64,000 nucleotides of DNA from Pseudoxanthomonas sp. CF385. Its GTDB lineage: Bacteria; Pseudomonadota; Gammaproteobacteria; Xanthomonadales; Xanthomonadaceae. A program made the position numbers and the translations under genes. This document shows, one piece after another, positions 51,381 to 59,751 of this stretch. The DNA lies in NCBI RefSeq assembly GCF_900104255.1, contig NZ_FNKZ01000002.1:434001-498000 (forward strand), in the 5' to 3' direction. How positions within the stretch are numbered: the stretch's first letter is position 1; each line of letters starts with the position of its first letter. The notes under the pieces are model-generated. The model saw nothing but the letters and a program-made list of their open reading frames with translations. It searched no databases and was not told where the DNA came from.

Positions 51381-51887
51381 TCATTTCGTCGCACGCGGCT
51401 CCGGAATATCCGCCTTCGGCGCACGCCCCGATCCGATCATCGCCACGGCGCGCATCTCCACCACCGCACCCGGCGCCAAGAGCGCGCTCGTGCCCACCGC
51501 GCTCCATGCGGGGTAATGCGTGGGGAAGAATTGATGGTGGATCGGGGCGAAGCGGGCGAACTCGTCCTGGAAACTTTTCGGATCGGTGGGCCCGGTGTGG
51601 AAGGTGGTCAGCTCGACCACGTCGGCATACGTTGCGCCGGCCTGTTCCAGTTCCTTGCCCAGGGCGACGAACATGCGCCGCACTTTCTCTTCATAGGTGC
51701 CCGGGCCCGCCGCGGGGATACCGGACACGATGACCATGTCGCCCACCTTCACCACGGGCGTGTAGTGCCAGTCGTGGTAGGCCGCCTCGTGGCCCGGACT
51801 GGCGAAATGCTCGCGGGTGGGCGCTTCCTGCGCGAGGGCGGGAACCGCGGCGAGGGACAGCAGCAGGCAGGTCAGGCGCAGCGACAT
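51381..51887 (-). CDS. exported RidA family protein
   Basis: A 168-residue protein: a signal peptide (L-P-A-L-A-Q type ending near residue 20) followed by a RidA/YjgF domain with V-V-S-G-I-P near 53 and a C-terminal P-G-A-V-V-E-M-R-A-V near 143, where the Arg is the carboxylate-binding residue of active RidA deaminases. Cytoplasmic RidA removes reactive imines; here the signal peptide points to the periplasm. It is a single gene. Confidence 0.85.
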   Translation of the reverse strand: MSLRLTCLLLSLAAVPALAQEAPTREHFASPGHEAAYHDWHYTPVVKVGDMVIVSGIPAAGPGTYEEKVRRMFVALGKELEQAGATYADVVELTTFHTGPTDPKSFQDEFARFAPIHHQFFPTHYPAWSAVGTSALLAPGAVVEMRAVAMIGSGRAPKADIPEPRATK

Positions 51888-52072
51888 GGCAGGGCTCCGG
51901 GGCGGGGAAGCGCGAGTCTTGCCGCGCGCCGCGTGCCCGCCATGTCCCATCCGTCACGCTGCACGGACGGGATTCCCCTGCCGCGCAGGCGGATCCCGGG
52001 CGCCAGAAGGCTTGACGCCGCCTGCACGCCCCCTGCCGCAAGGTCCGTACAGCCTTCCGCCGGAGCCGCCCC

Positions 52073-52405
52073 TTGGACATCGTGATGAAGAACGCCCAGC
52101 ACGCCCTGCCCGAACGCTTCGCCTGGCATCGCGGCCCCACGGGTTACGAGCTGCGCCTGGACGATGTCCCGATCGCCGAAGTCAGGGCGCTCGATGCCGG
52201 GCTCGTGCTGCGCATGCGGGTGCAGGCCGGCGACATCGCGCCGTTCGAAATGGCGGTGCGCTGCGAGGAACGCGCGATCGGCTGGGCGACGCAGTGGGCG
52301 CGGCAACGCGCGGGCATGCTGTGCCGGCATGTCGATCGTCAGCGCGCGGATGCCATGACCGTGCCGCGGGCCGTCGAGACCCTCCCGCTGGCCGTCGCCC
52401 TCTGA
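52073..52405 (+). CDS. small hypothetical protein
   Basis: A 110-residue basic/acidic soluble protein with P-E-R-F-A-W near 13 and I-G-W-A-T-Q-W-A-R near 69. No signal peptide or known domain. TTG 52073 is used because GGAG lies seven bases before it; an ATG at 52085 (residue 5) is the alternative. Codon use is normal for the genome and the frame is closed by a terminator-like hairpin. Confidence 0.65.
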   Translation: MDIVMKNAQHALPERFAWHRGPTGYELRLDDVPIAEVRALDAGLVLRMRVQAGDIAPFEMAVRCEERAIGWATQWARQRAGMLCRHVDRQRADAMTVPRAVETLPLAVAL

Positions 52406-52444
52406 AAAAAGAAAGCCACCGGGCGGAGAGTGGCCCGGTGGCTT
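52405..52444. terminator. terminator between convergent genes
   Basis: AAGCCACCGGGC/GCCCGGTGGCTT, 12-bp stem. On the minus strand it is followed by TTTCTTTTTT, ending the sugar-transporter gene. Confidence 0.85.
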
Positions 52445-52483
52445 GGGGGATGCGCGCCGGCCTCTCTCCGGCGCGCACCGCAC

Positions 52484-53947
52484 TCAGTGGCCGCTGCCGG
52501 CGGCCAGTTTGTCCAGGTCGATGCCCTGCTTGCGCAGCGTGCGCGTGGCGGCGACGGCATAGAACGCCAGGTAGGCGAAGCACGCCACGCCGACGATGAA
52601 GCTGTAGTGGATGCCGACCTTGTCGGCCAGCGCGCCCTGCGCCCAGCTGACGATGCCGCCACCCATGATCATCATGATCAGCAGGCTGCTGCCCTGGTTG
52701 GTCTTGTTGCCCAGGCCGGTGATGGCCAGCGCGAAGATGCACGGCCACATGGTGCTGCAGAACAGGCCCACGCTGATGAAGGCGATGACGCTGGTCATGC
52801 CGGTGGTGAACATGCCGATCAGCTGCGCGACGATGCCGCAGATGGCGAAGTACAGCAGCATCCGCGCGGGGTTGCCCTTGCTCGCCAGCGTGGCCAGGAT
52901 CATCAGCACGATGACGAGCGCGTAGCCGAAGAACTGCGACGGATCGTGGCCGGTGATCGCGTTGACCGCCAGGAACACGCCGAAAGCGACGTACGGCAGG
53001 ATGAGGGCGAGCATCTTCTTGGTGCTGGTGCCGACATCGAAGGCGCCCGCCGCGCCGCTCCAGCGACCGATCATCAGGCTGGCCCAGTACAACGACACGA
53101 ACGGCGCGATCATCGCCGTCTCGATGCCCAGGCCGCCCTTCTCGACCGGAAGCTCCAGGTAGGCCGGCAGGTTGTCGATGGTCGAGACTTCGACACCGAC
53201 GTACAGGAAGATGGCGATCATGCCCAGCACCAGCTGCGGGTACGAAAGCGCCGACTTCTTGTGGATCAGCTTGCTGCTGTCCTGCGCTTCGCTCGCGGAC
53301 AGCTCCTCCAGGTCGATGTGGTTGGGCACCGAGGAGAACTTGAGGAAGATCGCCACCAGGATGAAGGCCGCGCCCAGCACCAGGTACGGCGTCTTGACGC
53401 TTTCGATGCTGGCTTCGGTATTGCCGGTGGTGACGCTGCCGAAGATCGCCACGCTGACCAGCAGCGGGCCGATGGTGGTGCCGAAGTTGTTGATGCCGCC
53501 GGCGAGCGTCAGCCGCTGCGCGCCGGTCTGGGGGTTGCCCATGACGATGGCCAGCGGATTGGCCGCGATCTGCTGCAGCGAGAAGCCCAGGCCGACGATG
53601 AACAGGCCCGACAGCATCAGGTTGAACGAGCCGGTGTTGGCGGCGGGATAGAAGAGCAGCGCACCCAGGGCGGAAATCACCAGACCCAGGCAGATGCCGT
53701 TCTTGTAGCCGATCTTGTTGAGCACGTCCTGCCCCATCGTCTTCGAGATGGCGACGTAGATCAGCGAGCCCACGGTGTACGCCACGTAGAACGCCAGCGC
53801 CACGTACATGCTCTGCGCCTGCGTCAGGTCGAACGCCTTCTTGAACACCGGGATCAGGATGCCGTTACTGGCGGCAACGAAACCCCAGAAGAAGAACACG
53901 GTGATCAGCACGCTGAATTGCGACCATCGGGTGGGTTGGGTGGTCAT
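52484..53947 (-). CDS. sugar:proton symporter, FucP/GluP type MFS transporter
   Basis: A 487-residue protein with 12 hydrophobic segments, F-F-F-W-G-F near 18-23, the FHS-family N-P-L-A-I-V motif near 130 and R-L-T-L-A-G-G-I-N-N-F-G near 144-155. FHS members import fucose, glucose or galactose with protons; beside a GH3 and a GH30 enzyme glucose is the natural guess. It probably moves the monosaccharide freed by the beta-glucan enzymes across the inner membrane. Confidence 0.92.
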   Translation of the reverse strand: MTTQPTRWSQFSVLITVFFFWGFVAASNGILIPVFKKAFDLTQAQSMYVALAFYVAYTVGSLIYVAISKTMGQDVLNKIGYKNGICLGLVISALGALLFYPAANTGSFNLMLSGLFIVGLGFSLQQIAANPLAIVMGNPQTGAQRLTLAGGINNFGTTIGPLLVSVAIFGSVTTGNTEASIESVKTPYLVLGAAFILVAIFLKFSSVPNHIDLEELSASEAQDSSKLIHKKSALSYPQLVLGMIAIFLYVGVEVSTIDNLPAYLELPVEKGGLGIETAMIAPFVSLYWASLMIGRWSGAAGAFDVGTSTKKMLALILPYVAFGVFLAVNAITGHDPSQFFGYALVIVLMILATLASKGNPARMLLYFAICGIVAQLIGMFTTGMTSVIAFISVGLFCSTMWPCIFALAITGLGNKTNQGSSLLIMMIMGGGIVSWAQGALADKVGIHYSFIVGVACFAYLAFYAVAATRTLRKQGIDLDKLAAGSGH

Positions 53948-54036
53948 GGATTGGTATGCCTGCTGGTATGGGATCCGGACGGAACGGCCAGCCTACGGAG
54001 CCGGCGCACGATTGCAACTTGCACTGCGTCAGCGAC

Positions 54037-54060
54037 GCCCCGTGGCGCAGGCCACGGGGC
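54037..54060. other. 10-bp hairpin between GH3 and transporter genes
   Basis: GCCCCGTGGC-gcag-GCCACGGGGC, ten bases after the GH3 stop on the minus strand. No T-run follows, so it may be an RNA-stabilising stem or a weak terminator. Confidence 0.55.
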
Positions 54061-54069
54061 GTGCCGGAT

Positions 54070-56610
54070 TCACTGGGCGCACCTCACCAAGTCCGCCCCG
54101 TCGGCCGCACCGGCCACCACCTCGATGTTGGTGAAGGCAGCGGCGAACGGTGCGTCGGCGGTGATGCTGAAAGGCGTGTCCACGCCGGTCAGGTCGGCGC
54201 CCCGCTTGCCGAAGCAGGCCAGCGGGACCTTGACGGTCTGCTTCTTGCCGACGGCATCGCCGGAGAACGTCGCCGTCAGGTCGAGGCTCGCACCGCAGTG
54301 GGCGCCGCAGCCGACGGTGAACTGCACCGGCTTGGTCGGCGCCTGCTTGACCACCACGTCGAACTGCACCACGCCGCGCGCGGTCGCCATCGCCGCTAGA
54401 TTGTTCTTCGACGGATTGCGGGCGAAGAAGCGCGCCGGCGCCAGCCAGGTCACTTCCTTGGCATCCTGCTGCGTATTGACCTGTACCGTCGCCACCTGCA
54501 ACGCCGGTTTCGCCTGCGGCCAGCGCTGGACGGCATTCATGTCCGAACCCACGGCCTTCTCTTCATTGCCTGCCGCCATCTGCAGGGTGAAAGGCGCAAT
54601 GTCGGACTGCTTGAAGATGCCCAGCACCGTCGCCTCGCCGCAGCTCGCCGTCGCATCTTCGGGCAGCGTGCCGACCGGCTTCGCGTCGCCGTAGCGCAGG
54701 CCGCTGTCCAGCGCGAACTGCGGGGCGCCGTCCGCCTTCGGGCACGCCACGGCCGGCCACGGGAACGTCAGTTTGCCGCGGAAGTCGTGCACCGGCTTGC
54801 CATCCGCGCCTGCCACCAGCACGTCGGTGACGCCCTTGCCTTCCGTGCCCGGCAGCCATGCGGCCACGAAGCTGTCGGACAGGTTGATCAGGTCGTTGGC
54901 GTACAGCGCGCGACCCGACAGGAACACGGTGATCACCGGCTTGCCGGTGGCCGCAGCGGCCTTGAGCGTGGCCAGGTCTTCGGGGTGGCGACGGCTGTGG
55001 GCCATCGTGTCGGAAGGCACGATGTCGCCGTTCGTCTCGGCGTAAGGCGTTTCGCCGATCGCCGCGACGATCACGTCGTAACTCGCCGGATCGGCACCCT
55101 CGGCGCTGTCCCGCAGGATCACGTTCGCATCGCCCAGCTGCTCGCGCAGGCCGGCGGCGAGGCTGTCCGCATTCGGGAAGTCGGCATTGGTGTTGTCGGT
55201 GCCCTGCCAGGTCAGCGACCAGCCGCCGGTCTGGTTGGAGATGCTGTCGGCGCTCTTGCCGACCAGCAGCACGCGCTGGCCCTTCTTCAGCGGCAACGCG
55301 CCGCCGTCGTTCTTCAGCAGCACCAGCGACTCGCGCGCGGCGCGGCGGGCCAGGTCGCGATGCACCAGCGATTCCGGCTTGCCGGCGAACTGGCTGGCCG
55401 AAGGCTTGTGCTCCCACAGGCGGGCGCGCAGCTTCACTCGAAGGATGCGGGTGACGGCATCGTCGATGCGGGCCTGCGGGATCTCGCCCGACTTCACCTG
55501 GACGATCGTGTTGGCGATGAAGGACTTCCACTTGTCCGGCACCATCACCATGTCGATGCCGGCGTTGATGGCCTGCGCGCAGCTGTCGTCGGTGCAACCG
55601 GTGACCTGGCCGATGCCGTTCCAGTCGGACACGACGAAGCCGTCGAAGCCCATCTTGTCCTTCAGCGCAACGGTCAGCAGGTCGCGCGTGCCGTGCATCT
55701 TGCCGTAGTCCTTGCCGGCGGCGACGTCGTTCCAGCTGTTGAACGAGGCCATCACCGTCTGCACGCCGGCCTCGATGGCGCCGTAGTAGCCCTGCCCGTG
55801 GACGTTGATCATCTGCGCCTGGGTCACGGTGGCGTTGCCCTGGTCCTTGCCGCCGTCGGTGGCGCCATCGCCGATGAAGTGCTTGGCGGTGGCGACGACG
55901 TTGCCGTCCTTGTCCAGCATGCCCTGCATGCCCTTGACGTACGCGGCGGCGTACTCGCGAATCAACGCGGGCTGCGAGGAGTAGCTTTCGTAAGTGCGGC
56001 CCCAGCGCGCGTTCTGGGCGACGGCGACGGTCGGGGCGAACGTCCAGGTCACGCCGGTGGCGCGGGTGGACTGGCCGGTGGCCTCGGCGATGCGCTCGAT
56101 CAGTTCGACGTCGTGCGCGGCGCCCAGGCCGATGTTGTGCGGGAAGATGGTGGCGCCATGGACGTTGCTGTGTCCGTGCACGGCGTCCGTGCCCCAGATC
56201 ACCGGCACGGGGATCTTGGCGTCGGTGCCCATCGAGGCATCGTAGTATGCGTCGGCGAGCCTGACCCAGTCTTCGACCTTCGCGTGCTTGTTCATCGCCG
56301 GCCACGAACCGCCGCCGTTGAGCACGGAGCCGATGTAGTACTGGCGCACCTCATCGGGCGTGATCGCCTTGATCTCCGGCTGCACCATCTGGCCGACCTT
56401 CTGCTCCAGCGTCATGCTGGCGAGGATCTCGGCCACGCGCGCCTCGATGGCGGGGTTCTGGGCGAACCGGCTCTTCAGCGCCGGCCAGTCCTTCAGCTCC
56501 GCCGATGCTTCGGCGGCGGCGACGGGTGGGGTCTCGGCGTCCTTCTTGCCGGTACACGACAGGCAGGCCAACAGGCTGGCCCCCAGCAGGGTCATTCGGA
56601 TCGGCTTCAC
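54070..56610 (-). CDS. GH3 beta-glucosidase / glucan glucohydrolase, lipoprotein
   Basis: An 846-residue exported enzyme (lipobox-like L-S-C near residue 20). It has the GH3 N-domain with K-H-F-I-G-D-G near 209 and catalytic nucleophile Asp329 in V-S-D-W-N-G, the C-domain (about 410-620), and a C-terminal extension (about 660-846) of exo-1,3/1,4-glucanase type. It should cleave terminal glucose from beta-glucan oligomers. GTG 56610 is chosen because GGAG lies six bases before it; the frame extends ten codons up. Confidence 0.93.
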   Translation of the reverse strand: MKPIRMTLLGASLLACLSCTGKKDAETPPVAAAEASAELKDWPALKSRFAQNPAIEARVAEILASMTLEQKVGQMVQPEIKAITPDEVRQYYIGSVLNGGGSWPAMNKHAKVEDWVRLADAYYDASMGTDAKIPVPVIWGTDAVHGHSNVHGATIFPHNIGLGAAHDVELIERIAEATGQSTRATGVTWTFAPTVAVAQNARWGRTYESYSSQPALIREYAAAYVKGMQGMLDKDGNVVATAKHFIGDGATDGGKDQGNATVTQAQMINVHGQGYYGAIEAGVQTVMASFNSWNDVAAGKDYGKMHGTRDLLTVALKDKMGFDGFVVSDWNGIGQVTGCTDDSCAQAINAGIDMVMVPDKWKSFIANTIVQVKSGEIPQARIDDAVTRILRVKLRARLWEHKPSASQFAGKPESLVHRDLARRAARESLVLLKNDGGALPLKKGQRVLLVGKSADSISNQTGGWSLTWQGTDNTNADFPNADSLAAGLREQLGDANVILRDSAEGADPASYDVIVAAIGETPYAETNGDIVPSDTMAHSRRHPEDLATLKAAAATGKPVITVFLSGRALYANDLINLSDSFVAAWLPGTEGKGVTDVLVAGADGKPVHDFRGKLTFPWPAVACPKADGAPQFALDSGLRYGDAKPVGTLPEDATASCGEATVLGIFKQSDIAPFTLQMAAGNEEKAVGSDMNAVQRWPQAKPALQVATVQVNTQQDAKEVTWLAPARFFARNPSKNNLAAMATARGVVQFDVVVKQAPTKPVQFTVGCGAHCGASLDLTATFSGDAVGKKQTVKVPLACFGKRGADLTGVDTPFSITADAPFAAAFTNIEVVAGAADGADLVRCAQ

Positions 56611-56669
56611 TCGGATCTCCCTCTGTATGGCGGCACGCACGCGATCCCCGACAGGATCCGCGCCGCATC

Positions 56670-56711
56670 AAAAAATCCGACGGGACGCGGGGGCAGGCCC
56701 CGCATCCCGTC
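56670..56711 (-). terminator. intrinsic terminator of the TonB receptor gene
   Basis: On the minus strand GACGGGATGCGGGG-cctg-CCCCCGCGTCCCGTC followed by GGATTTTTT, between the receptor and GH3 genes. It implies GH3 either has its own promoter or is made by readthrough. Confidence 0.8.
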
Positions 56712-56742
56712 AGGTATTGCGGCGTTCAATCGCGACGCGCGG

Positions 56743-59532
56743 TCACAGCTTGTAGCGGAAGCCGAGCAGGTACTGCCGGCCGTACTCGGTGTACTCCTCG
56801 GGGAAGAACAGGTCCGGATGCGTACCGGAGCTGACTTCCGTGCGGAAGGGTTCGTTGTTGACGTTGTTGACCTGGAACAGGATGGACAAGTCCGACAGGA
56901 AGCTGGATTCCGGGAAGTCGTAGCCCAGCTGGAGGTCGATGGTGCGCTCGTTCAACGTGTAGCGATACGTGCGCTGGTTGAAGATCGAGCCGTACTCGCC
57001 GCGGTAGGGATCGCGGAAGCGCTGGCTGACGCGCGCGGAGAAACCATGCTTCTCGTAGTACACCGTCGCGTTGGCGACGATCTTGGACAGGCCCGGGAAC
57101 GTGTCGGTACCCGAACCGATGCCGGGACCGTCGGGATCGATGGACGACTCGGTGTACGACGCGTTGAGCAGCAGGCCGAAACCGTCGAGCGCATCGTGGA
57201 CCAGCTCGCCGCCCAGTGCGGTGGAGAACTCGTAGCCGCGCATGTAGCCGCCGGTGCCGTTGGCCGGCGTCGAGAACACGCCGATGTTGGACGCGGGCGG
57301 CTCGAGCCCCTCGTAGTCGTAACCGGAGAAGTCCCAGGGGATCTCGCGCGTGTAGATGTAGGAGTCCATGTCCTTGTAGAACGCCGCTACCGCGACATAG
57401 CTCGCTTCGCCGAAATATTTCTCGATCGAAAGATCGTAGGCATTGGCCCGGTACGGCTCCAGCGCCGGGTTGCCGCCGCTGCCACGCCATTCGGACGGGC
57501 CGCCCTGCGAGGTCTGCACGTAGACACTGGCGCGCGCGCCCATGTCGTTGATCCGCGCGCGCATCATCTCGCGGGCCGCGCCGAAGCGCAGGTTCCACCC
57601 GTTGCCGAAGTCCGCCACCAGGTTGAGGCTGGGCAGGATGTCGCCGTACGACGCGCCCGCGGTGCCGGCCACGAGCTCCTGGCCGTTCTCGTTCTGCTGG
57701 ATGACGACGCCCTCGGACGTCTGGTCGGTGCGGATGTACTGCACGCCGGCATTGCCGCGCAGGCGGACCGTGTCGGTCAGGTCCATGTCGAGGTTGGCCT
57801 TGAAGTAGAACGTCTTCACGTCCTCATCGGTGATCGCGTCCTTCTGCAGGTCGTCGTTGGACTCGCTGATGTACACGTCGTAGTAGCGGGACAGCAGCGC
57901 GCGGGGATCGTAGGTGATGACGCGGCCCATGCCGGCGAATCCGAGATCCGTGGGCGTGGACAGCAGCGACGGATCGATCAGCGTCGGCGTGCGTCCGGGC
58001 AGGTCGGCGAAGTAGACCTCCGCGCTCTTCTCCTTGGTGCGCTTGCTGACGTGGACGCCGGCATCCCAGCTGCGCAGGAAGTCGGAGGACTCGATGACGT
58101 GGTTCACCGCCAGGCGGAACGCCTTCATCTCGTCCTTCTGGTGGCTGTCCTCCAGGCGACCGTCATGGCCCCAGCTCTGCGGATCGCGCAGGTACACGGC
58201 GGAAGGGTCCGCCATGTCCGGCAGCGCGTAGTAGCCGTAACCGGGGGACAGGCGCGCGCGGAAGTCGGCGGAGATGCCGCCCAACCGGCCCGCATAGGTT
58301 TCGAGCTTCGAATCCTCGACCTTGGCGCGCGAGTAGCTGAGGTCGCTGGTCAGCGTCCAGGTCTCGTTGAGCTTGAACTCGTTGTTCCAGCCGGCCGAGA
58401 ACAGGCGCGACTCACGGGTGTTGTTGTCGTTGCGGATCGCCGGCTGGATGCCGTTCAACGTGCCGCCGGTGACCACCGGGGTGCCGTGGTAATCCGTCGT
58501 GCTCACGTTGCTGTAGCTGACCGCCCCGCCGTTGAACCAGGGGTCGTTGCTCCACATCGCGCCGCGCATCCACTCTTCCTGGTCGAAGCGCGACGCGTAC
58601 ACGTCCAGCACGCTGTGCCAGCGGTCGTTCGGCTTGAACTCCAGGACCGCCATGACGCCGTCGCGCGTGGTGTCGCGCGACTTCACCCAGGCCTCGGCCC
58701 CCTGCAGCGCGATCGCGTCCGCCGGCTTGCCCGGCTGCGGCGCGCCCCACATGTCGGTGTTGGCCCACCACCACGACTTGTAGTGCTTCTCCTGGAAGGG
58801 CGCATCCATCCGCGCCACGCCGATCGCGAAGCCCACCGTGTCGTTGGCGAACTGGTCGACGTACGAAGCCGACACGCGGTAGCCCTTGTTGTTGCCGCCT
58901 TCGGTCAGCTCGTCGAACGAGTTCACCTGGCCCTGGCCGGTGAACACGATGCGCTGCTCGCCGAACGACAGCGGGCGGATCGACTGCAGGTCGACCGTGC
59001 CCGAGATGCCCTGCCCGATCAGCGAGGCGTCCGGCGTCTTGTACACGGTGACGCCATTGATCAGCTCAGCCGGGTACTGGTCGAGTTCGACGCCGCGGTT
59101 GTCGCCCGTGGTGACCTGCTCGCGGCCGTTGAGCAGCGTGCCGGCGAACTGCTCGGACATGCCGCGGATGTGGATCACCTGGCCGCGACCGTCGAGGCGC
59201 TGCATGGTCAGGCCCGGCAGGCGCGAAATGGAGTCCGCGATGCTGATGTCGGGGAGCTTGCCGATGTCTTCGGCGGAGATCGCTTCGACGATCGAAGTCG
59301 ATTCGCTCTTGGTTTCGACGGCGCTCGCGATGGCGGCGCGGATGCCGGTGACCTTCACCGTGTCCAGCGTTTCGACGGTCTGGTCGGAGGACGATGCCTG
59401 AGCGGCCTGTTGCGCCTGCGCGGCCATCGGCAGTGCGAGGGCCAGGCAGCAGGCCAGGGCCAGCTGCTGCTTGCGCAGTGCGCGGCGCGGCGCGCGCGGG
59501 GCCACGCCCGCGGTGTGGTTCGAGTGCTGCAT
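56743..59532 (-). CDS. TonB-dependent receptor of the beta-glucan locus
   Basis: A 929-residue receptor with a long signal region (A-Q-A-Q, about residue 41), N-terminal V-E-T-L-D-T-V-K-V-T-G near 53, a plug domain (about 70-190) and a 22-strand barrel ending in L-G-F-R-Y-K-L. Such long receptors accompany sugar-degrading genes in Xanthomonas carbohydrate-uptake loci. It is divergent from GH30 and upstream of GH3 and the sugar transporter on the same strand. A LacI-type operator covers its -10 region. Confidence 0.95.
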   Translation of the reverse strand: MQHSNHTAGVAPRAPRRALRKQQLALACCLALALPMAAQAQQAAQASSSDQTVETLDTVKVTGIRAAIASAVETKSESTSIVEAISAEDIGKLPDISIADSISRLPGLTMQRLDGRGQVIHIRGMSEQFAGTLLNGREQVTTGDNRGVELDQYPAELINGVTVYKTPDASLIGQGISGTVDLQSIRPLSFGEQRIVFTGQGQVNSFDELTEGGNNKGYRVSASYVDQFANDTVGFAIGVARMDAPFQEKHYKSWWWANTDMWGAPQPGKPADAIALQGAEAWVKSRDTTRDGVMAVLEFKPNDRWHSVLDVYASRFDQEEWMRGAMWSNDPWFNGGAVSYSNVSTTDYHGTPVVTGGTLNGIQPAIRNDNNTRESRLFSAGWNNEFKLNETWTLTSDLSYSRAKVEDSKLETYAGRLGGISADFRARLSPGYGYYALPDMADPSAVYLRDPQSWGHDGRLEDSHQKDEMKAFRLAVNHVIESSDFLRSWDAGVHVSKRTKEKSAEVYFADLPGRTPTLIDPSLLSTPTDLGFAGMGRVITYDPRALLSRYYDVYISESNDDLQKDAITDEDVKTFYFKANLDMDLTDTVRLRGNAGVQYIRTDQTSEGVVIQQNENGQELVAGTAGASYGDILPSLNLVADFGNGWNLRFGAAREMMRARINDMGARASVYVQTSQGGPSEWRGSGGNPALEPYRANAYDLSIEKYFGEASYVAVAAFYKDMDSYIYTREIPWDFSGYDYEGLEPPASNIGVFSTPANGTGGYMRGYEFSTALGGELVHDALDGFGLLLNASYTESSIDPDGPGIGSGTDTFPGLSKIVANATVYYEKHGFSARVSQRFRDPYRGEYGSIFNQRTYRYTLNERTIDLQLGYDFPESSFLSDLSILFQVNNVNNEPFRTEVSSGTHPDLFFPEEYTEYGRQYLLGFRYKL

Positions 59533-59554
59533 AGGGTCCCTCTCCGACCGTTGT

Positions 59555-59593
59555 TGACAGCGCTGTCATATACAAGCTCAAATGCAGTGTCAA
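59555..59593 (-). promoter_or_regulatory. promoter and overlapping LacI-type operator of the TonB receptor
   Basis: On the minus strand TTGACA (-35, 59588-59593), a 17-bp spacer, TATGAC (-10, 59565-59570). A perfect 14-bp palindrome TGACAGCGCTGTCA (59555-59568) overlaps the -10. Palindromes with a central CG are typical of LacI/GalR repressors. No lacI gene is in the window. Confidence 0.7.
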
Positions 59594-59751
59594 CAAATTC
59601 CTAACAAGTCTCGAAGTGCCGCGCGCACAGGATTGAATTTGCTCGACACGCGCCAATTCACATTCAAAGTTTCGCTGCAATGCAGCACCCGCCAGCGCGG
59701 ATTCCGTGAGGAATTCGCCGCATCGCATCCGCACCACGGGAGGCCTTTACC

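Noticed and set aside
54787..59604. A 1605-codon open plus-strand frame opposite the GH3 and TonB receptor genes
   Set aside because: Both underlying minus-strand genes have clear motifs and signal peptides; long antisense frames are expected at this GC content.
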